Positions 25,040-37,073 of a stretch of DNA of 64,000 bases are shown here, piece by piece. Both the position numbers and the translations under genes were made by a program. The stretch spans positions 559,501 to 623,500 of the forward strand of contig JARFXV010000230.1 of assembly GCA_031761425.1 (NCBI GenBank), read 5' to 3'. Source of the DNA: Cosmopolites sordidus (taxonomy: Eukaryota > Arthropoda > Insecta > Coleoptera > Curculionidae). The notes under the pieces are model-generated. The model saw only the letters and a program-made list of their open reading frames with translations, was not told the DNA's origin and searched no databases. Positions within the stretch are counted from its first letter, which is position 1. Each line of letters opens with the position of its first letter.

Positions 25040-25715
25040 TACGGGCGAATTTTAAGAAGGTCGTCCAAAATCGGTTGTTGTTCCAGAAAACATCGATAGT
25101 CTGCGCGAACTGTGTGCGACATTAGTATGTTAAGCATATACAAGATTTTACATATGATGATTTATGCATATGAGCCCAAAAGTAAACAACGTACGGATGG
25201 GTCTTTCAAAATGAGTCAAATCTAACAAAAATTGTTGGCGCAAGAAGCACTTCGAAGCAAATGGACGCTTATTTTTTTGGGATAAATGTGCATGTGTCTA
25301 CAATGCCACTAGGTAATTGTAGAACGGTCAATTTATTTGTCAGAAGTCTCTTCACGATGACAACACGAGCTTTCACAGATCAGACCGAACAATTCAATAT
25401 TTGACCGGTCAAAACATCGAATTCATGGGTCATCCACCATACAGCCCTGATTTGGGATCCAATGATTTCTTTTTGTTTTCGTCCGTAAAGAATAAACTAT
25501 GTGATCAACGATTTTCGAAGCGGTTGATGCGTTTAAAATGCACGTTCTGGAGATTCCTCAATAGGAATGGAAAAACTGCTATGAAAATTGGTTTAAACGT
25601 ATACAAAAGTGTATTGATCATCGCGGAGAATATTTTAAAAAACAATAAAACCATTTTCAATGATAAATATTTGTTTTTATTTATTATTCCGGGTACATAA
25701 ATAGCAACCCTCGTA
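25040..25715 (+). mobile_element. Mariner fragment, C-terminal half with right TIR
   Basis: Plus-strand pieces: VVPENIDSLRELC (HTH linker, 25080), then frames corresponding to the WVFQ(D/N)EPNPTK block near 25195. The second catalytic block HDDNTSFHRSDRT is near 25355 and keeps the Asp. YLTGQNIEFMGHPPYSPDLG continues into SNDFFLF with the third Asp (25400-25480). Its right end ttattattccgggtacataa matches, inverted, the left end of the element at 48595. The N-terminal HTH is mostly gone. Same family as 35935-36460 and 48595-49075. Confidence 0.8.
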
Positions 25716-26199
25716 AATATATTTGAATTTTGAATTCCGGGTACTTTTCACTGAAATAATCATAATTAACGTTTCTTCGTTTCGCTATGCACATGAATTA
25801 ATTTTAATTTTTAATTGATTTAAAAGTTATTTTTTTCTTCTTCTATGTAGCTCTAAGGCCTGGTTTTTTCACACTTGTTTAAGACGTTTCTGATGATGTT
25901 GATTGCTAACTTCCTATCCACCTTTTTTGGGCGTTCTGGATCACTTTTGCCATTGTAAGTTCTTTCTATGGGGCTATTCTCTTCTGCGTTGCTGTATGAA
26001 GCGAATTATGTTTAATACATTACATTGTTCTCTGATAGTTTTATTTTTCCCTTTGTCTGTTCTTTTTTTCCCGACTGTAGTTCCTAGGATGTTCATTTTA
26101 GTAGTGTAGTGTAGTGGATGTAGTACTGCAAGTACGAAAGAGCATTAACTTCTAGAGTCGTATAAATCACGTTCTGATCATCGCGCCTACAACTGATTT

Positions 26200-26900
26200 T
26201 TCAGGTTATAGCCACAGAAAGAAAATGGGGTAACAGTTTTATTATTTCCTCCCCACTGTAGTCATTATCTGCAGCCTTTAGATATAACAGTTTATGGGCC
26301 GCTAAAAAAATATTTCAATAAAGCATGCGGCAACTGGTTAGCGAGTCTCTCAGGAAAGACTATTCCGATCTATGATATACCTGAGTTAGTGAAAACATCA
26401 TTGACATTGGCAGCTACACTATGGATTCCGAGTCACTGGGATATCACCACTCAATGAAAACATATTTCCTGACTCGGAGTTTAGCGGATCTTATGCGATT
26501 GACACACCAACACCGGACTTGCCTACTATTGTACTACCATCAGCATCAGTTGCCGACAGTGCATTAGCTTTTCAAGCAAGATCTTTGCATGACCTATGTA
26601 ACGAGATTGATGCTGTGAATTCAATTCTACAGGACTGATGAAAGTGACATACCAATACCGACTTCATATGATTCTTACAAGTTGGTTTCTATTTTGAAGG
26701 GAAATGTTAAATGACTAGCAAGGGTAAGAGTAAAGGAAAAAGAAAAGAAAAAAAAAACTCTTCATGAGAATAAAAGGAATAATGACGAAGAAGGCGAAAC
26801 TGATGAGGCTGATGCATTTTGTTCAGAGTGCACTGAATTCTATAGTTTGAGTATTTCTAGAAAGGCATGGATTCAATGCACTACGTACGTAATGGACCGA
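26200..26900 (+). pseudogene. pogo-like transposase C-terminal fragment
   Basis: Plus-strand frame with few breaks. It reads PLFSSPHCSHYLQPLDITVY-like DDE end (plus frame near 26240-26295), GPLKKYFNKACGNWLAS, IPIYDIPELVKTSLTLAAT (26365-26425), FRSTGISPLNENIFPDSEF and YAIDTPTPDLPTIVLPSAS. Then comes a basic segment (KGKSKGKRKEKK) and a Cys-rich end CSECTEFYSLSISRKAWIQC. This matches the C-terminus of pogo-type transposases that end in a PHD-like zinc finger. The HTH and first two catalytic Asp are absent. Non-functional. Confidence 0.7.
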
Positions 26901-27162
26901 TGCACCTACGTAAGTTATGGACCGATACAAAATGTGCAAAAGGCAATCTGTTGTTCTATTAACGCAAAAATTGCACCTCTGATTTAGAAGACCGATTTGA
27001 TAGTCTGATCCCAAAAACGATCTGTTCCTTTAAAAACATATAATTTTATTAGTTATATTAGTTAAGACTATTTGCTAATGATTAAAGTTAAAGTTAATAA
27101 GAAGATTAGTTATAATAGTTAAGACTGTTACCAAATGATTAAAGTTAATAAGAAGTTTTGTA

Positions 27163-27349
27163 CTAAACTTGAAGAGATTTACCACTAAATACCAAAACAC
27201 TTTTTTTGAACTGCTGCTTAATCTGATTAAATCAGAATCAATGCAGATTAAATAATCTCCTGATGATGCTAACATGGTTAGCGAAACGTGCGTCGAGCAG
27301 TTCAAAAAAATGTTTTGGTATTTAGTGGTGAATCTCTTCAAGTTTAGTG
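27163..27349. repeat. HHR locus C, one arm deleted
   Basis: Outer arms pair well (ctaaacttgaagagatttac left, tctcttcaagtttag right). The left HHR-bearing arm has been removed: the left side jumps from gaactgctg straight to ttaatctgattaaatcag. Only the plus-strand motif remains. Confidence 0.75.
27257..27300 (+). ncRNA. Hammerhead ribozyme motif, locus C
   Basis: All elements are intact: stem I CTC/GAG, CTGATGA, extra T, stem II GCTAAC/GTTAGC, GAA, stem III ACG/CGT over TG, and GTC cleavage triplet at 27291-27294. It is the only HHR here without an opposing arm, so it is least likely to be trapped in a long hairpin. Confidence 0.6.
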
Positions 27350-27359
27350 TTTCACACCA

Positions 27360-28470
27360 CATTGAAGAAGTTTTGTAGTTTTGTTTCAGATGCTTAATAC
27401 TAAAAGTATTATGTCTTACGTATTTAGTTTGTCAAATGTTTAAATGTCTGATTGTTTATTCTAATTTGAAGTTTATTATGTTTCTTTAAATTGTCAGTAT
27501 TGATAATTTTGTTTCAATAAAAAAATTGATTATTGCAAATACTTGTATTTTTTATCCTATTTATTCCTAGTGAAAAGTCAATCAACCCCAGGCATGAGGT
27601 AGGTTGACTCATATTAATTCGCAGGTTGACTTGTATCAGTCTTGTACACTATATAATAATTGTTTGTCAACATTTTCTTATATTTTCTAAAGCTTAATAG
27701 TGTATCTAGCAGATGTATTGGTTCTTACGATAATATATATTAGAACAATAAAAATACAAACGTCTTAACTGAAATTTGCTCAACCATCCCCGGTCTCCCC
27801 TATGGTAGGAAAAATTCTGATTCGAATAGGTTTTGCAGTTCATGAAACGTAGTGGCCGAGATTTAAGTTGAGCCCCTTATACTAAGCATAAATATTTAAT
27901 TGTTTTTAAACATTGGCAAATTAAAATTAACCAAAATATCAATAAATAAGATTGTTAAAAAATATACCAGGAGATTACACGAGGAAAAAATACGAAATAC
28001 GTGATTGGAACATTGTAAAATTATCACGTAAAACTACTTTTATGAAATGTAATACGGATTAAAGTATAACCATTTTTTGTTAATAACGTTTTAAAACACA
28101 AAAAAATCTAATGGTTCATTTCAATCTGCAGCAACAATCCGACATGCAACCACAAAAGTGAAATCAACGGAAACATTTTGCTTTCTATATACACAGTTCG
28201 ATTGACAGCATCGACTTGATACACTTTACTATATAATTCTTCAACCATATGGTTCGTTTAAGAGTAAATCGTCGACAGGAAAAATTAACTTAAAACTGTC
28301 TAATTAAAATGGAGAAAGAAACAATTGTGTGCGGAGAAACAATTACGGTGATGATTCCGGTTGGCTGTTTCTAATCCTACGTTTCTAAACTTGAAAATAA
28401 AATTTCTTTAACTATAAACTAATTAGGTGGAAAAGTGATTGGCAAAACAACTTATAGAACATATTAAACG
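27360..28470. other. AT-rich non-coding DNA
   Basis: No coding signal. The phrases ggcatgaggtaggttgactc (27590) and ccccggtctcccctatgg (27790) are GC-richer and may be end sequences of the pogo-like element at 26200, but I could not pair them. Confidence 0.35.
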
Positions 28471-28594
28471 TATTACCGGCCTTTCAAACAAATCTTTTCT
28501 ATTTTTGCAATTCTGGATCTTAAAATAGCTTCTTTATCAACCTCATTTTTATAGTGTTGGTAAAAAAACTGAATTCGTACGTAATAATTAATTC

Positions 28595-28657
<63 letters not shown>

Positions 28658-28778
28658 TTCCGGCCTTTCAAACAAATCTTTTCTATTTTTGCTATTCTGG
28701 ATCTTAAAATAGCTTCTTTATCAACCTCATTTTTATAGTGTTGGTAAAAAAACTGAATTCGTAAGTAATAATTAATTC

Positions 28779-28877
<99 letters not shown>

Positions 28878-29316
28878 TTGTACTTTTTTATTCCCTAGTA
28901 TAAATCATGTTGCCGAATATAGGGTCACAGTAAAATTGAGCTACACTTAGCCTTTCAGATAAGAAAATGAGTTACATCGAGATGCACTAGATCGAACTGG
29001 AGTGGACCTGCAGTGAAAAATAAATATGTCAAACTTATTTGCATTCCAAATAGATTAATTAACTCCGAAAATTTGAAACTTTGGTACTAAAACTTTGAAA
29101 ACTTTGTTTTTTCAGACTCAAACTAAATCAGGATCAGACTGAATCTACATGAAAATTATCACTAATAGCATCTCTGTATGAAACTTTAACATTTCAAATG
29201 ATTTAGTGCACTGTCAAATTATGAGAATACGAATATGTCATAAAAAAATTTAGCTTCAAAAAGATTTTTCACTTGGTAAGCTTTGCGTAATGAGTTAAAT
29301 GTTGAATACCACGAAA

Positions 29317-29411
<95 letters not shown>

Positions 29412-29536
29412 GTATTTCCGGCCTTTCAAACAAATCTTTTCTATTTTTGCTATTCTGGATCTTAAAATAGCTTCTTTATCAACCTCATTTTTATAGTGTT
29501 GGTAAAAAAACTGAATTCGTACGTAATAATTAATTC

Positions 29537-29598
<62 letters not shown>

Positions 29599-29606
29599 TA
29601 TATATA

Positions 29607-29679
<73 letters not shown>

Positions 29680-30125
29680 TTGTACTTTTTTGTTCCCTAG
29701 TATAAATAATGTTGCCGAATATAGGGTCACAGTAAAATTGAGCTACACTTAGCCTTTTAGATAAGAAAATGAGTTACATCGAGATGCACTAGATCGAACT
29801 GGAGTGGACCTGCAGTGAAAAATAAATATGTCAAACTTATTTGCATTCCAAATAGATTAATTAACTCCGAAAATTTGAAACTTTGGTACTAAAACTTTGA
29901 AAACTTTGTTTTTTCAGACTCGAACTAAATCAGGATCAGACTGAATCTACATGAAAATTATCACTAATAGCATCTCTGTATGAAACTTTAACATTTCAAA
30001 TGATTTAGTGCACTGTCAAATTATGAGAATACGAATATGTCATAAAAAAATTTAGCTGCAAAAAGATTTTTCACTTGGTAAGCTTTGCGTAATGAGTTAA
30101 ATGTTGAATACCACGAAAATAATTT
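28471..30125 (+). repeat. Tandem duplication, ~758-bp period, with (TA)n inside
   Basis: Block X (~126 bp, starts near ccggcctttcaaacaaatct) occurs at 28471, 28654 and 29412. Block Y (~450 bp, starts catatttgtactttttt) occurs at 28871 and 29673. The order is X-(TA)n-X-(TA)n-Y-(TA)n-X-(TA)n-Y. The two Y copies differ at about five positions by eye, so the duplication is recent. TA tracts lie at 28596-28652, 28779-28870, 29322-29409 and 29539-29672, with different lengths between copies. No coding potential. Confidence 0.92.
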
Positions 30126-30456
30126 GGTAAAACGTGAATTATATGCACTGGTTAATTCGAAAGAAATAAAGAAATTAATGTATCAAGTATTGAACAAGGT
30201 TTCCTTAAAAAATAGAATTAGAAAGTAAATATTCTGTGACAATTTATAAACTTATTTATTGCAAAAAAAGACAAAATTGTTTTAAACATTAGTTTGTATA
30301 TAGTACAGTTATATAAAACTGGTAACTTTCTTTATTTTTTCTATGAATATAGTCCATATGAGTTCATAGAGTTATTGTCATTAACCAAATAGAAACAAGT
30401 TTATTGAAAAATTTTATTTTTCAATAAAGAAAAATAAACAAATACATTTATTTCAG

Positions 30457-30510
30457 GTCCATTTTTAATCAGCAATATCATGGCGATTTTCTTTTTGGTA
30501 CTTCGAAAAG
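30457..30510 (+). CDS. Candidate host exon C
   Basis: After acceptor tttatttcag the sequence reads, in the phase left by exon B (1), PFLISNIMAIFFLVLRK, a clear hydrophobic segment ending with basic residues as a membrane helix would. The donor AAAG|GTTCGT is weak; without splicing the frame continues to a stop at 30558. The proposed intron from exon B is about 12.1 kb and full of transposons. Small exon size and the weak donor keep confidence low. Confidence 0.3.
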
Positions 30511-30741
30511 GTTCGTTTTGTTATTACAAAGCATGTTGGCATATGTGGAATTCAGAGTGAAAATTGGGAACTAATAAAAATAATAATATCGAGCAGAGGC
30601 GTTTTGTTTCAATATTATTTCAACTTATTTTCCAACAAAAAGAATATTAAGAGAGAACTCACTGGCAGGACAAGAATTTTTATCGAAACATTTTTTCCTA
30701 GATACTATTTGATGCTAACTAAAGTACTTTTGTATTACTAG

Positions 30742-30824
30742 TTCAAGAAAATCCAACGAATGGAACACTAAGTACAAGAGAACGCCGAAGAAATAATAGA
30801 AAAGCACTTCAAATTATATTTGAT
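30742..30824 (+). CDS. Candidate host exon D
   Basis: After acceptor ttgtattactag, and in the phase left by exon C, the frame reads QENPTNGTLSTRERRRNNRK then ALQIIFD before a possible donor (GTAATA); unspliced it stops at 30839. Polar and basic content suits a loop after a membrane helix. No later exon was found, because a mariner fragment begins at about 30905. Confidence 0.25.
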
Positions 30825-30904
30825 GTAATAAGACCATAGATATTTATTTTTAAGAAGTTTAAATAATGAATGTATAAATAAAGGGTATAAAGGGTAAATA
30901 AAGG

Positions 30905-31518
30905 GAAATATGTAGGAGTTTTGGCGTCGATTAATAACTGTAGATGAAACTTGGATACACCACTACACTCCTACAACCAAGGCATATCCGAAAGAGTGGA
31001 CTGCGAAGTGTGAATCGACTCCGAAAAAGGCGAAAACTGTTCCATCGGTCGGGAAAGTGTCGACTGTTTGTTGGGGTAGTCATGGAGTTGTATTTATCGA
31101 CTATCTTGAAAAGGGAAAAACAATAACAGGGGCATACTACACATAATGATTTAATGACTTGACAAACTGAAGAGACCACCGAGACAACGCACCACTTCTG
31201 TGGTCGCCAAGGTAAAATTTCACAAATTGGGATTTAATCTGATTGAACACCCACTGCATTCATCAAATCTGGACCTCAGCTGCTTTTTTATCTTTCCTAG
31301 TCTTAAAGTTTCGCTCGGAGGAGAAAGATTTTCATTGAATGAAGAGATCATTACATTCGTTAACGACTATTTCGCAGAACAAGATGTCAACTACTATTTA
31401 GATGGATTAAAGAGATGGAAGCATCGCTGGGAAAAGAGTACAGAATTACAAGGAGACTATGTTGAGAAATAAAACTGAATAGGTCAAAAAAATACTTGTT
31501 TCTGACTGACTACCCTCC
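30905..31518 (+). mobile_element. Mariner fragment, 5'-truncated
   Basis: Plus-strand transposase from the first catalytic block onward: LITVDETWIHHYTPTTKAYP (30930-30990), VGKVSTVCWGSHGVVFIDYL, then frameshifts across the second-Asp region, and LIEHPLHSSNLDLSCFFIFP (31240-31300), in which the third-Asp region has diverged. It ends KRWKHRWEKSTELQGDYVEK. The right end ctgactgactaccctcc followed by TA matches the right end of the element at 61838-62571. Another mariner begins 5 bp later. Confidence 0.78.
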
Positions 31519-31523
31519 TACTA

Positions 31524-32680
31524 CTAGGTTAATTGAAAAGTTCGCGAAGAGACACCGATAGAGCAGTAAAATAACTATATAATCTACTACATTTTGAAGT
31601 TTTATTCTTCATATGATCATATGTGGTGTTTGAAGTCGATCTGTCAATTCATTCGTACAAAAACAGCGGCTTAAAGTAAGCGTATCAGTATTATTTTCTA
31701 AAATGGAAAATATTGAAAATCATGCAGTGATTAAATTGTTTGGAAAAAAGGTTTAAAGGTAATGGAAATTCATAACTGGTAAATTCATAAGTGAAATGGT
31801 AAGTATATTACGGGAGTCTGCTCCCTGAGTTTCAACGTGGTGCGTACAAGCCTGGATGATGATCCTAGTTCTGGACGTTCAGTAAGTGCAAATAATTAAT
31901 TCTATACATCATATGGTTATGGATGACAGATGATTGACTTTGAGTGAAATTGCTAAGACCATGGTCATCTCAACTGAAGGGGTGTTTTATATTTTGAAAA
32001 AGGAATTGGGCTTGAGAAAGCTATGTACAAGATGGGTGTCGCATTTGTTAAATTCTGATCAAAACTACTTCGAGTAAAGCTTTCAAACCAATATTTGGAT
32101 TATTTTCGAAAGTATACAATAGATTTTATACGTCATTTTGTAACTATGGATGAAATTGGGTTTACCACTATGATTCTGAACTGCGACAACAAACCGCGGA
32201 GTGGACTAAGCCCGGTTGTTCAGCTCCCAAGCTGCCAAAGTGGTCAAAATCAACCAAAAAGGTTATGGCATCAATTTTTTGGTATGCATAAGGCATTTTA
32301 TTAATTAATTACCTTCCAATTGGTAAAACAATAACAGGACTGTATTACTGAAACCTTTTGAATCAATTGAATGCAAAAATTTGTTAAAAAAGACCTGCTT
32401 TAGCCAAGAAAAATATCATTTCTCATCAAGACAATGCACCGATTCACTGAGGTGTTCTTGCAATGGTCAAATTGAAGGGGTTACACTACGAATTGTTGGA
32501 GTATCCACCATATTTACCAGATCTGGCGCCCTTTGACCTCATTTGTTCCCTAAAAAAAATTAGAGAACCCCTAGAAAAAATGTATTAGCTTAAGGAAGAA
32601 TATACGGAAGAATAAAGTAATTTTTTAAACTACAAACTTATTTTATTATTTCCGCCCCGCGAACTTTTCAATTCGCCTAG
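31524..32680 (+). mobile_element. Full-length decayed mariner with TIRs
   Basis: Left end CTAGGTTAATTGAAAAGTTC and right end (inverted) CTAGGCGAATTGAAAAGTTC, with TA on each side (31522-23 and 32681-82); 1157 bp. The plus-strand transposase is scattered over frames: MENIENHAVIKLFGKK at the start (31702), then SLSEIAKTMVISTEGVFYIL-like HTH. First Asp block: FVTMDEIGFTTMI (32137). Second: SHQDNAPIH (32427). Third: EYPPYLPDLAPFDL (32499-32540), with all three Asp codons still visible. Stops and indels exclude activity. Same family as 34275-34862. Confidence 0.85.
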
Positions 32681-32689
32681 TATAGTGGT

Positions 32690-33405
32690 TTGAGTGTCAA
32701 CTAGAGTTAATATTTAGGCGATATTGATAATTTTTAACATGGTCTGTATTATAATTTAACGCGTTCAACGTATGGGTTTTTTTGTAATTCAAACAGTACC
32801 AGAAAGTGAAAAGTTTGGAAATGTGTTTCTAATAAGGTAAATACGCCTCAAACCACAACGTATTTTTTCTGCAAAACATTTCTACTTCTACGAAACATTA
32901 ACAATTAATAATTGCTCTGCGAAAAAAATTGTTGTTGTATAATTTGGTACTAGGATGGTACCCAAACTCACTGAAGCCACAGGTTGAACCGTGGTATTCA
33001 CGATTAACATTTTTTTGGTTGTGTTCTGTAAAGGGTGACCTTGAACTTACCGGTGTGTTAATTTTAATGGAATTTATTCATTGTAGATATAGTAATTGTA
33101 GAGGTTAGCTGACTCGTGTAAAGGACGAACTGATATATATATGGCGTCTCAAATAAAAAAAAATTACCGAGTGTGTTTCTTGTATATGGCATTTCCATTA
33201 GAAGTTATTTTTCTAATAATCTTTTTTCTTTCATAATCTCTTACGGGACCATTTCATTCACTTTTATAACACGTGAAAGTGGTGAAATAGGAGCTGATGC
33301 CGTCACTGGATTATACAATAAAAGTTTTTTCTTTATTAATATAATTTAAAAAATATTACATACAAAATAACATAATTTAAGCCTACCAAAACTATATTAA
33401 TAAAA
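32690..33405. other. AT-rich non-coding DNA
   Basis: No supported feature. Confidence 0.45.
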
Positions 33406-33410
33406 TACAA

Positions 33411-34020
33411 TCCCCCCTAACTGACGACCCGAAATAATTCTGGCAGTACGTCTCCCGCAGGAAAGCACATCCCGACAGGAAAGGCACAACTGTGCAGAAT
33501 TGAGAACCCGAGAAACATCGTGAATGGTTTTGCGGATTTTTTCAAGACGGTTTTTATTTCTTCTACAAATTTTTCTACCTCAACTGAGTAATGATACATT
33601 CACAAATGAATCGCACACACTGCAGCTTCTTAACCCTGTAGCTGTACTGTATCTGTACAATCTTTCAATTAAAACAAGCACGTTTCCGAGCACATGGAAA
33701 TCCTCCAAGATCACTTCTGTTCACGAATCAGGCATCCCAGCATATGTCACTAACTATAACCCCATATCAATCCTGTGCAACTTCGCTAAAGTTTTTGAAA
33801 CTTTTCTTTTTTTGAAACTTTATTTTATTACTTACTATTTTATGTTTTTTACTTTCATCCGGTATGAAACTTTTGAAACTATTATATATTTATTAATATT
33901 TACAATGAAATCTTTTTTTAAATTAAACATTCGATCATGTATGAGCAACATGGATTCTATCAAGGCAAGTCCACAATTACTAACCTAACATGTTTACATA
34001 CATCATAGCGACCCTTTATA
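33411..34020 (+). pseudogene. Jockey/CR1-like reverse transcriptase N-terminal fragment
   Basis: Plus strand: DDPKxFWQYVSRRKAHPDRK (33420-33480) is the segment between endonuclease and RT. After a frameshift come FCGFFQDGF, LYNLSIKTSTFPSTWKSSKI (33650-33710), TSVHESGIPAYVTNYNPISI (the NYRPISI finger box) and FAKVFE. Then MYEQHGFYQGKSTITNLTCL (33935-34000, the HGF/QxGFRxxxST box). The catalytic palm (FADD) is not present. A low-complexity AT insertion of about 130 bp separates the last two boxes. Confidence 0.75.
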
Positions 34021-34274
34021 TGTGTATGTCGTAATTATGATGTCATTTTGAAATTTTCATTTACCGGTCACAGTGTTCAGTTGGGCTAGTCACACACCGC
34101 GCAATCCGGTTTTACAAATGAATGTTTGTACACTACTATACCTGACTTTAATGGCACAAGTAAATTACATTAAAAGTTATAAGATCGAAAATGATGATAC
34201 AAATACTTCTGTATCATCCTTACTTGATGGAAATGAATTTAAAATAAATAAACTAAGATTGATATTAGACTAAT

Positions 34275-34862
34275 TGACACTAAAGAAAAGGCACCTACAG
34301 AGCAGTAAAAGAACTATATAATTTACATTTTGAAGTTTCAAGTCAATCTGTCAATTAATTCGTGCAAAAACAGCAGCTTAAAGTAAACATATCAGTGTCA
34401 TTTTTTAAAATGGAAATTATTGAAAATCGTGCGATGATTAAATTCTTTGTAAAAAAGGGTTTAAATGCTATGGAAATGTATAGTGAAATGGTAAATGTAT
34501 TAAGGAAGTCAGCTCCTTCAAAAAGTGGACAGTTTGTAAGTAGGCAGGTGAGTTTCAACGTGGTCGTATAAGCCTGGATGATGATCTTCGTTTTGGTTGT
34601 CCAATAAGTGCAACTACTGAACAAATAATTAATTCTATATATTATGTGGTTATGGATGTCTCTACAATTGAGTTTGAGTGAAATTGCTAATTCCATGGAC
34701 ATTTCAACTGAACGAGTGTTTCATATTTTGAAAAAGGAATTGGACTGGAGTAAGCCATGTGCAAGATGGGTGCAGCATTTGTTAAATTCTGATCAAAAAC
34801 GACTTCGAGTAAAATTTTCTGACAAACATTTGGATCTTTTTCGAAAGAATGAAACATGAACA
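34275..34862 (+). mobile_element. Mariner N-terminal half
   Basis: Plus strand: MEIIENRAMIKFFVKKGLNA and MVNVLRKSAPSKSGQFVS (34410-34540), then SLSEIANSMDISTERVFHIL (34672-34735) and WVQHLLNSDQKRLRVKFSDK. These are the paired HTH domains of a mariner transposase. Homology ends at LDLFRKNET (34859), before the first catalytic Asp. Same family as 31524-32680; the catalytic half and right TIR are missing. Confidence 0.82.
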
Positions 34863-34864
34863 AA

Positions 34865-35635
34865 AAAGACATGAAAAAAAAAGAAAAAAATACCCCAGAA
34901 AGTGGTAAACATTTCCTAAGTGTACAAAATTTCATTAAGAACTCTCAAAGCGTTCTCGAGATATTTGACCATTTGCATTTATAATAGCGATCCTGTTTGA
35001 CTACGATATATGCATGCCCTACAGGTTACTTAATATGAACTCCCCCATATATCTTTAACTAACCCCATTAAAACTATGTGCAGACTTATTCATCACGTAG
35101 AAATCATTTGTATTGTGCAAAATTTTGTAGTAAAATATTTAGTTTTATTAGGTGATGCATTCTATTCTACCAGATACACTAAATAGGTGTTTCTCGGAAA
35201 AAATAAGTGTTTCATTCTTAAACTCATTTTATATTTGAAAACTATTAACCGAACTTTTAATCAAGGCGTTTAATTAATTATTGATGTGGAAGAAACTTAA
35301 TACAAACGATCGTCTCTATAGAATGAGAGCAAAACAATACCGTGGGAAATCTTATATCAAATTATTATATCAAGATCTTTAATCTATCTCCAAATCGCAT
35401 GCCTTAATAATCAGAATAGTCTGTCGGCAAATTAAAACTATTTAAGATTAGTATCAATATTTTTTATGATCATAAGCAATCTAAACAGTGGAGTTAATTC
35501 TGTACTCTCAGAATAATTAACATAAACTATATAAACATTTTAGGATGATACAAAAGTTCGTGCATTTTTTATTTTAAAATATTTAATGTAATTTTTTATT
35601 TTATTAAAGCCACGTCAAAAACGCTATCGTTGTTT
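34865..35635. other. AT-rich non-coding DNA
   Basis: No supported feature; an A-rich run (aaaaaaaaagaaaaaaatac type) lies near 34870-34900. Confidence 0.4.
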
Positions 35636-35639
35636 AGTG

Positions 35640-35790
35640 ACTAATCCGTTACTTTACACGTGTCCCTTTAAAGTTGGATATAGTGTATCAATATCTATAA
35701 CCCAACCAGGGATTCCAACCGGGACCATTGAATCACCAGGCGTGTGGACTACCCCACTTGACAACCGCAGCCGGTAAATATTAATTTCTA
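35640..35790 (-). mobile_element. tRNA-derived SINE candidate
   Basis: On the minus strand, ttgtcaagtggggtagtcca resembles a pol III A box. About 30 nt later, ggttggaatcc resembles a B box (GGTTCGANTCC), with a downstream tail of non-tRNA sequence. The cloverleaf is not well formed, so this is not a functional tRNA. Boundaries are guesses. Confidence 0.4.
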
Positions 35791-35934
35791 AATCAAAACT
35801 AAAGAAGAATAATTCAATCTATAAATTTAATGTGTCGAATGAATGAATAGCAAATTGTTCATCATAGCCTCAGTATTAACATTTGTTCTTGTTTAAAATG
35901 TTAGGGACAAAAACCCGAATGTAAACATCAGTCG

Positions 35935-36460
35935 ACTGTATGGGTCTTTCAAAATGAGCCAAACCCAACAAAAGTTGTTCGCGCAAAAAGCACTTCGAAA
36001 CAAATGGCCTGTTTTATTGGGATAAATGGACATGTGGCTACAGTGCCACTAAAGAATCGCAGATCAGTCAATGGTACACAATCATTTGTTTGCCAGGAGT
36101 CTTTGAAGAAATAAAAAAAAACAACCAGCGATGCAGGATCATTTTTCACCATGACGACGCGAACTCTCACACATCGGACCGAACAACTCAATATTTGACC
36201 GGTCAAAACATCGAATTGATGGATTAAAACATCGAATTGCCCTACAGTCCTGATTTGGCAGCCAATGATTTCCTGTTGTTCCCATCCGTGAAAAACAAAC
36301 CACTTGGTCAATGATTTTCGACTCCAGAAAAAGCGGTTGATGCGTTCCCAAAATAGCATATTTTGTGCTATGAGTTCTAAGTGCTATGAAAATTGGTTCA
36401 AACGTATGCAAAAGTGTATCGATCATCACGGAGAATATTTTGAAAGACAATAAAAACATT
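35935..36460 (+). mobile_element. Mariner internal fragment
   Basis: Plus strand: VWVFQNEPNPTKVVRAKSTS (35940-36000), ACFIGINGHVATVPLKNRRS-like, then VFEEIKKNNQRCRIIFHHDD (36080-36155) with the second Asp in HHDDANSHTS. YLTGQNIELMD is followed by a short duplication (aaaacatcgaatt twice). YSPDLAANDFLLF carries the third Asp (36240-36285). Same family as 25040-25715. No TIR remains. Confidence 0.8.
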
Positions 36461-37073
36461 TGTTCGAAAGCGCTTCGAAATTAGATACCAAGAGTGTCTT
36501 CAGATTCCGGCAAGGCAACGACTCTAGACACACGGCCAGGATTACCGTAAGAATAGTTACTCTGCAATGCCAGAAAAATGTTGAATTACATCTCCTATAA
36601 AAAAAAATAAGTCCAATTGAAATTATGGCATTTAGTGAATCAAAAAGCGAACAAAACCAAGTATACCTAAAAATTATATTCGTTTCAGAATTGATAAATA
36701 TATCAAGTGATGCAACAAAAAAATGTAAAATTAATGCCGAGACGATTATAGGCTGTCATAGATAATAACACAGATCAACATGATTTTTATACCATTGACG
36801 AGTATCCTCTTTTTGCCTTCCCTTTAGATAGTTATTAAAACATCTTTTCACAAAAATGGCCTAACACGACTCATTTTCTAGTACCTACTTCTCCTTTATA
36901 TCACGGCCCCATTGCAATTATTTGTACCTGACTTTGAACTTGATAATTTAGGAATTACCACAAGACTGTAGAGAGGGTATTTTCACACTATTCTACGAAC
37001 ATTCAGGGACAATTTTATTGTTTTCTATAGCCAGTGTGACCCTATATTTTCTATAACTACCAGTGAACCTCAC

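Noticed and set aside
28596..29672. A CRISPR-like array in the repeated X/Y blocks
   Set aside because: Repeats are hundreds of bases, only two or three copies, separated by microsatellites, in eukaryotic DNA.
35640..35790. A functional tRNA gene
   Set aside because: A- and B-box-like stretches are present, but acceptor and anticodon stems do not close; kept only as a SINE candidate.
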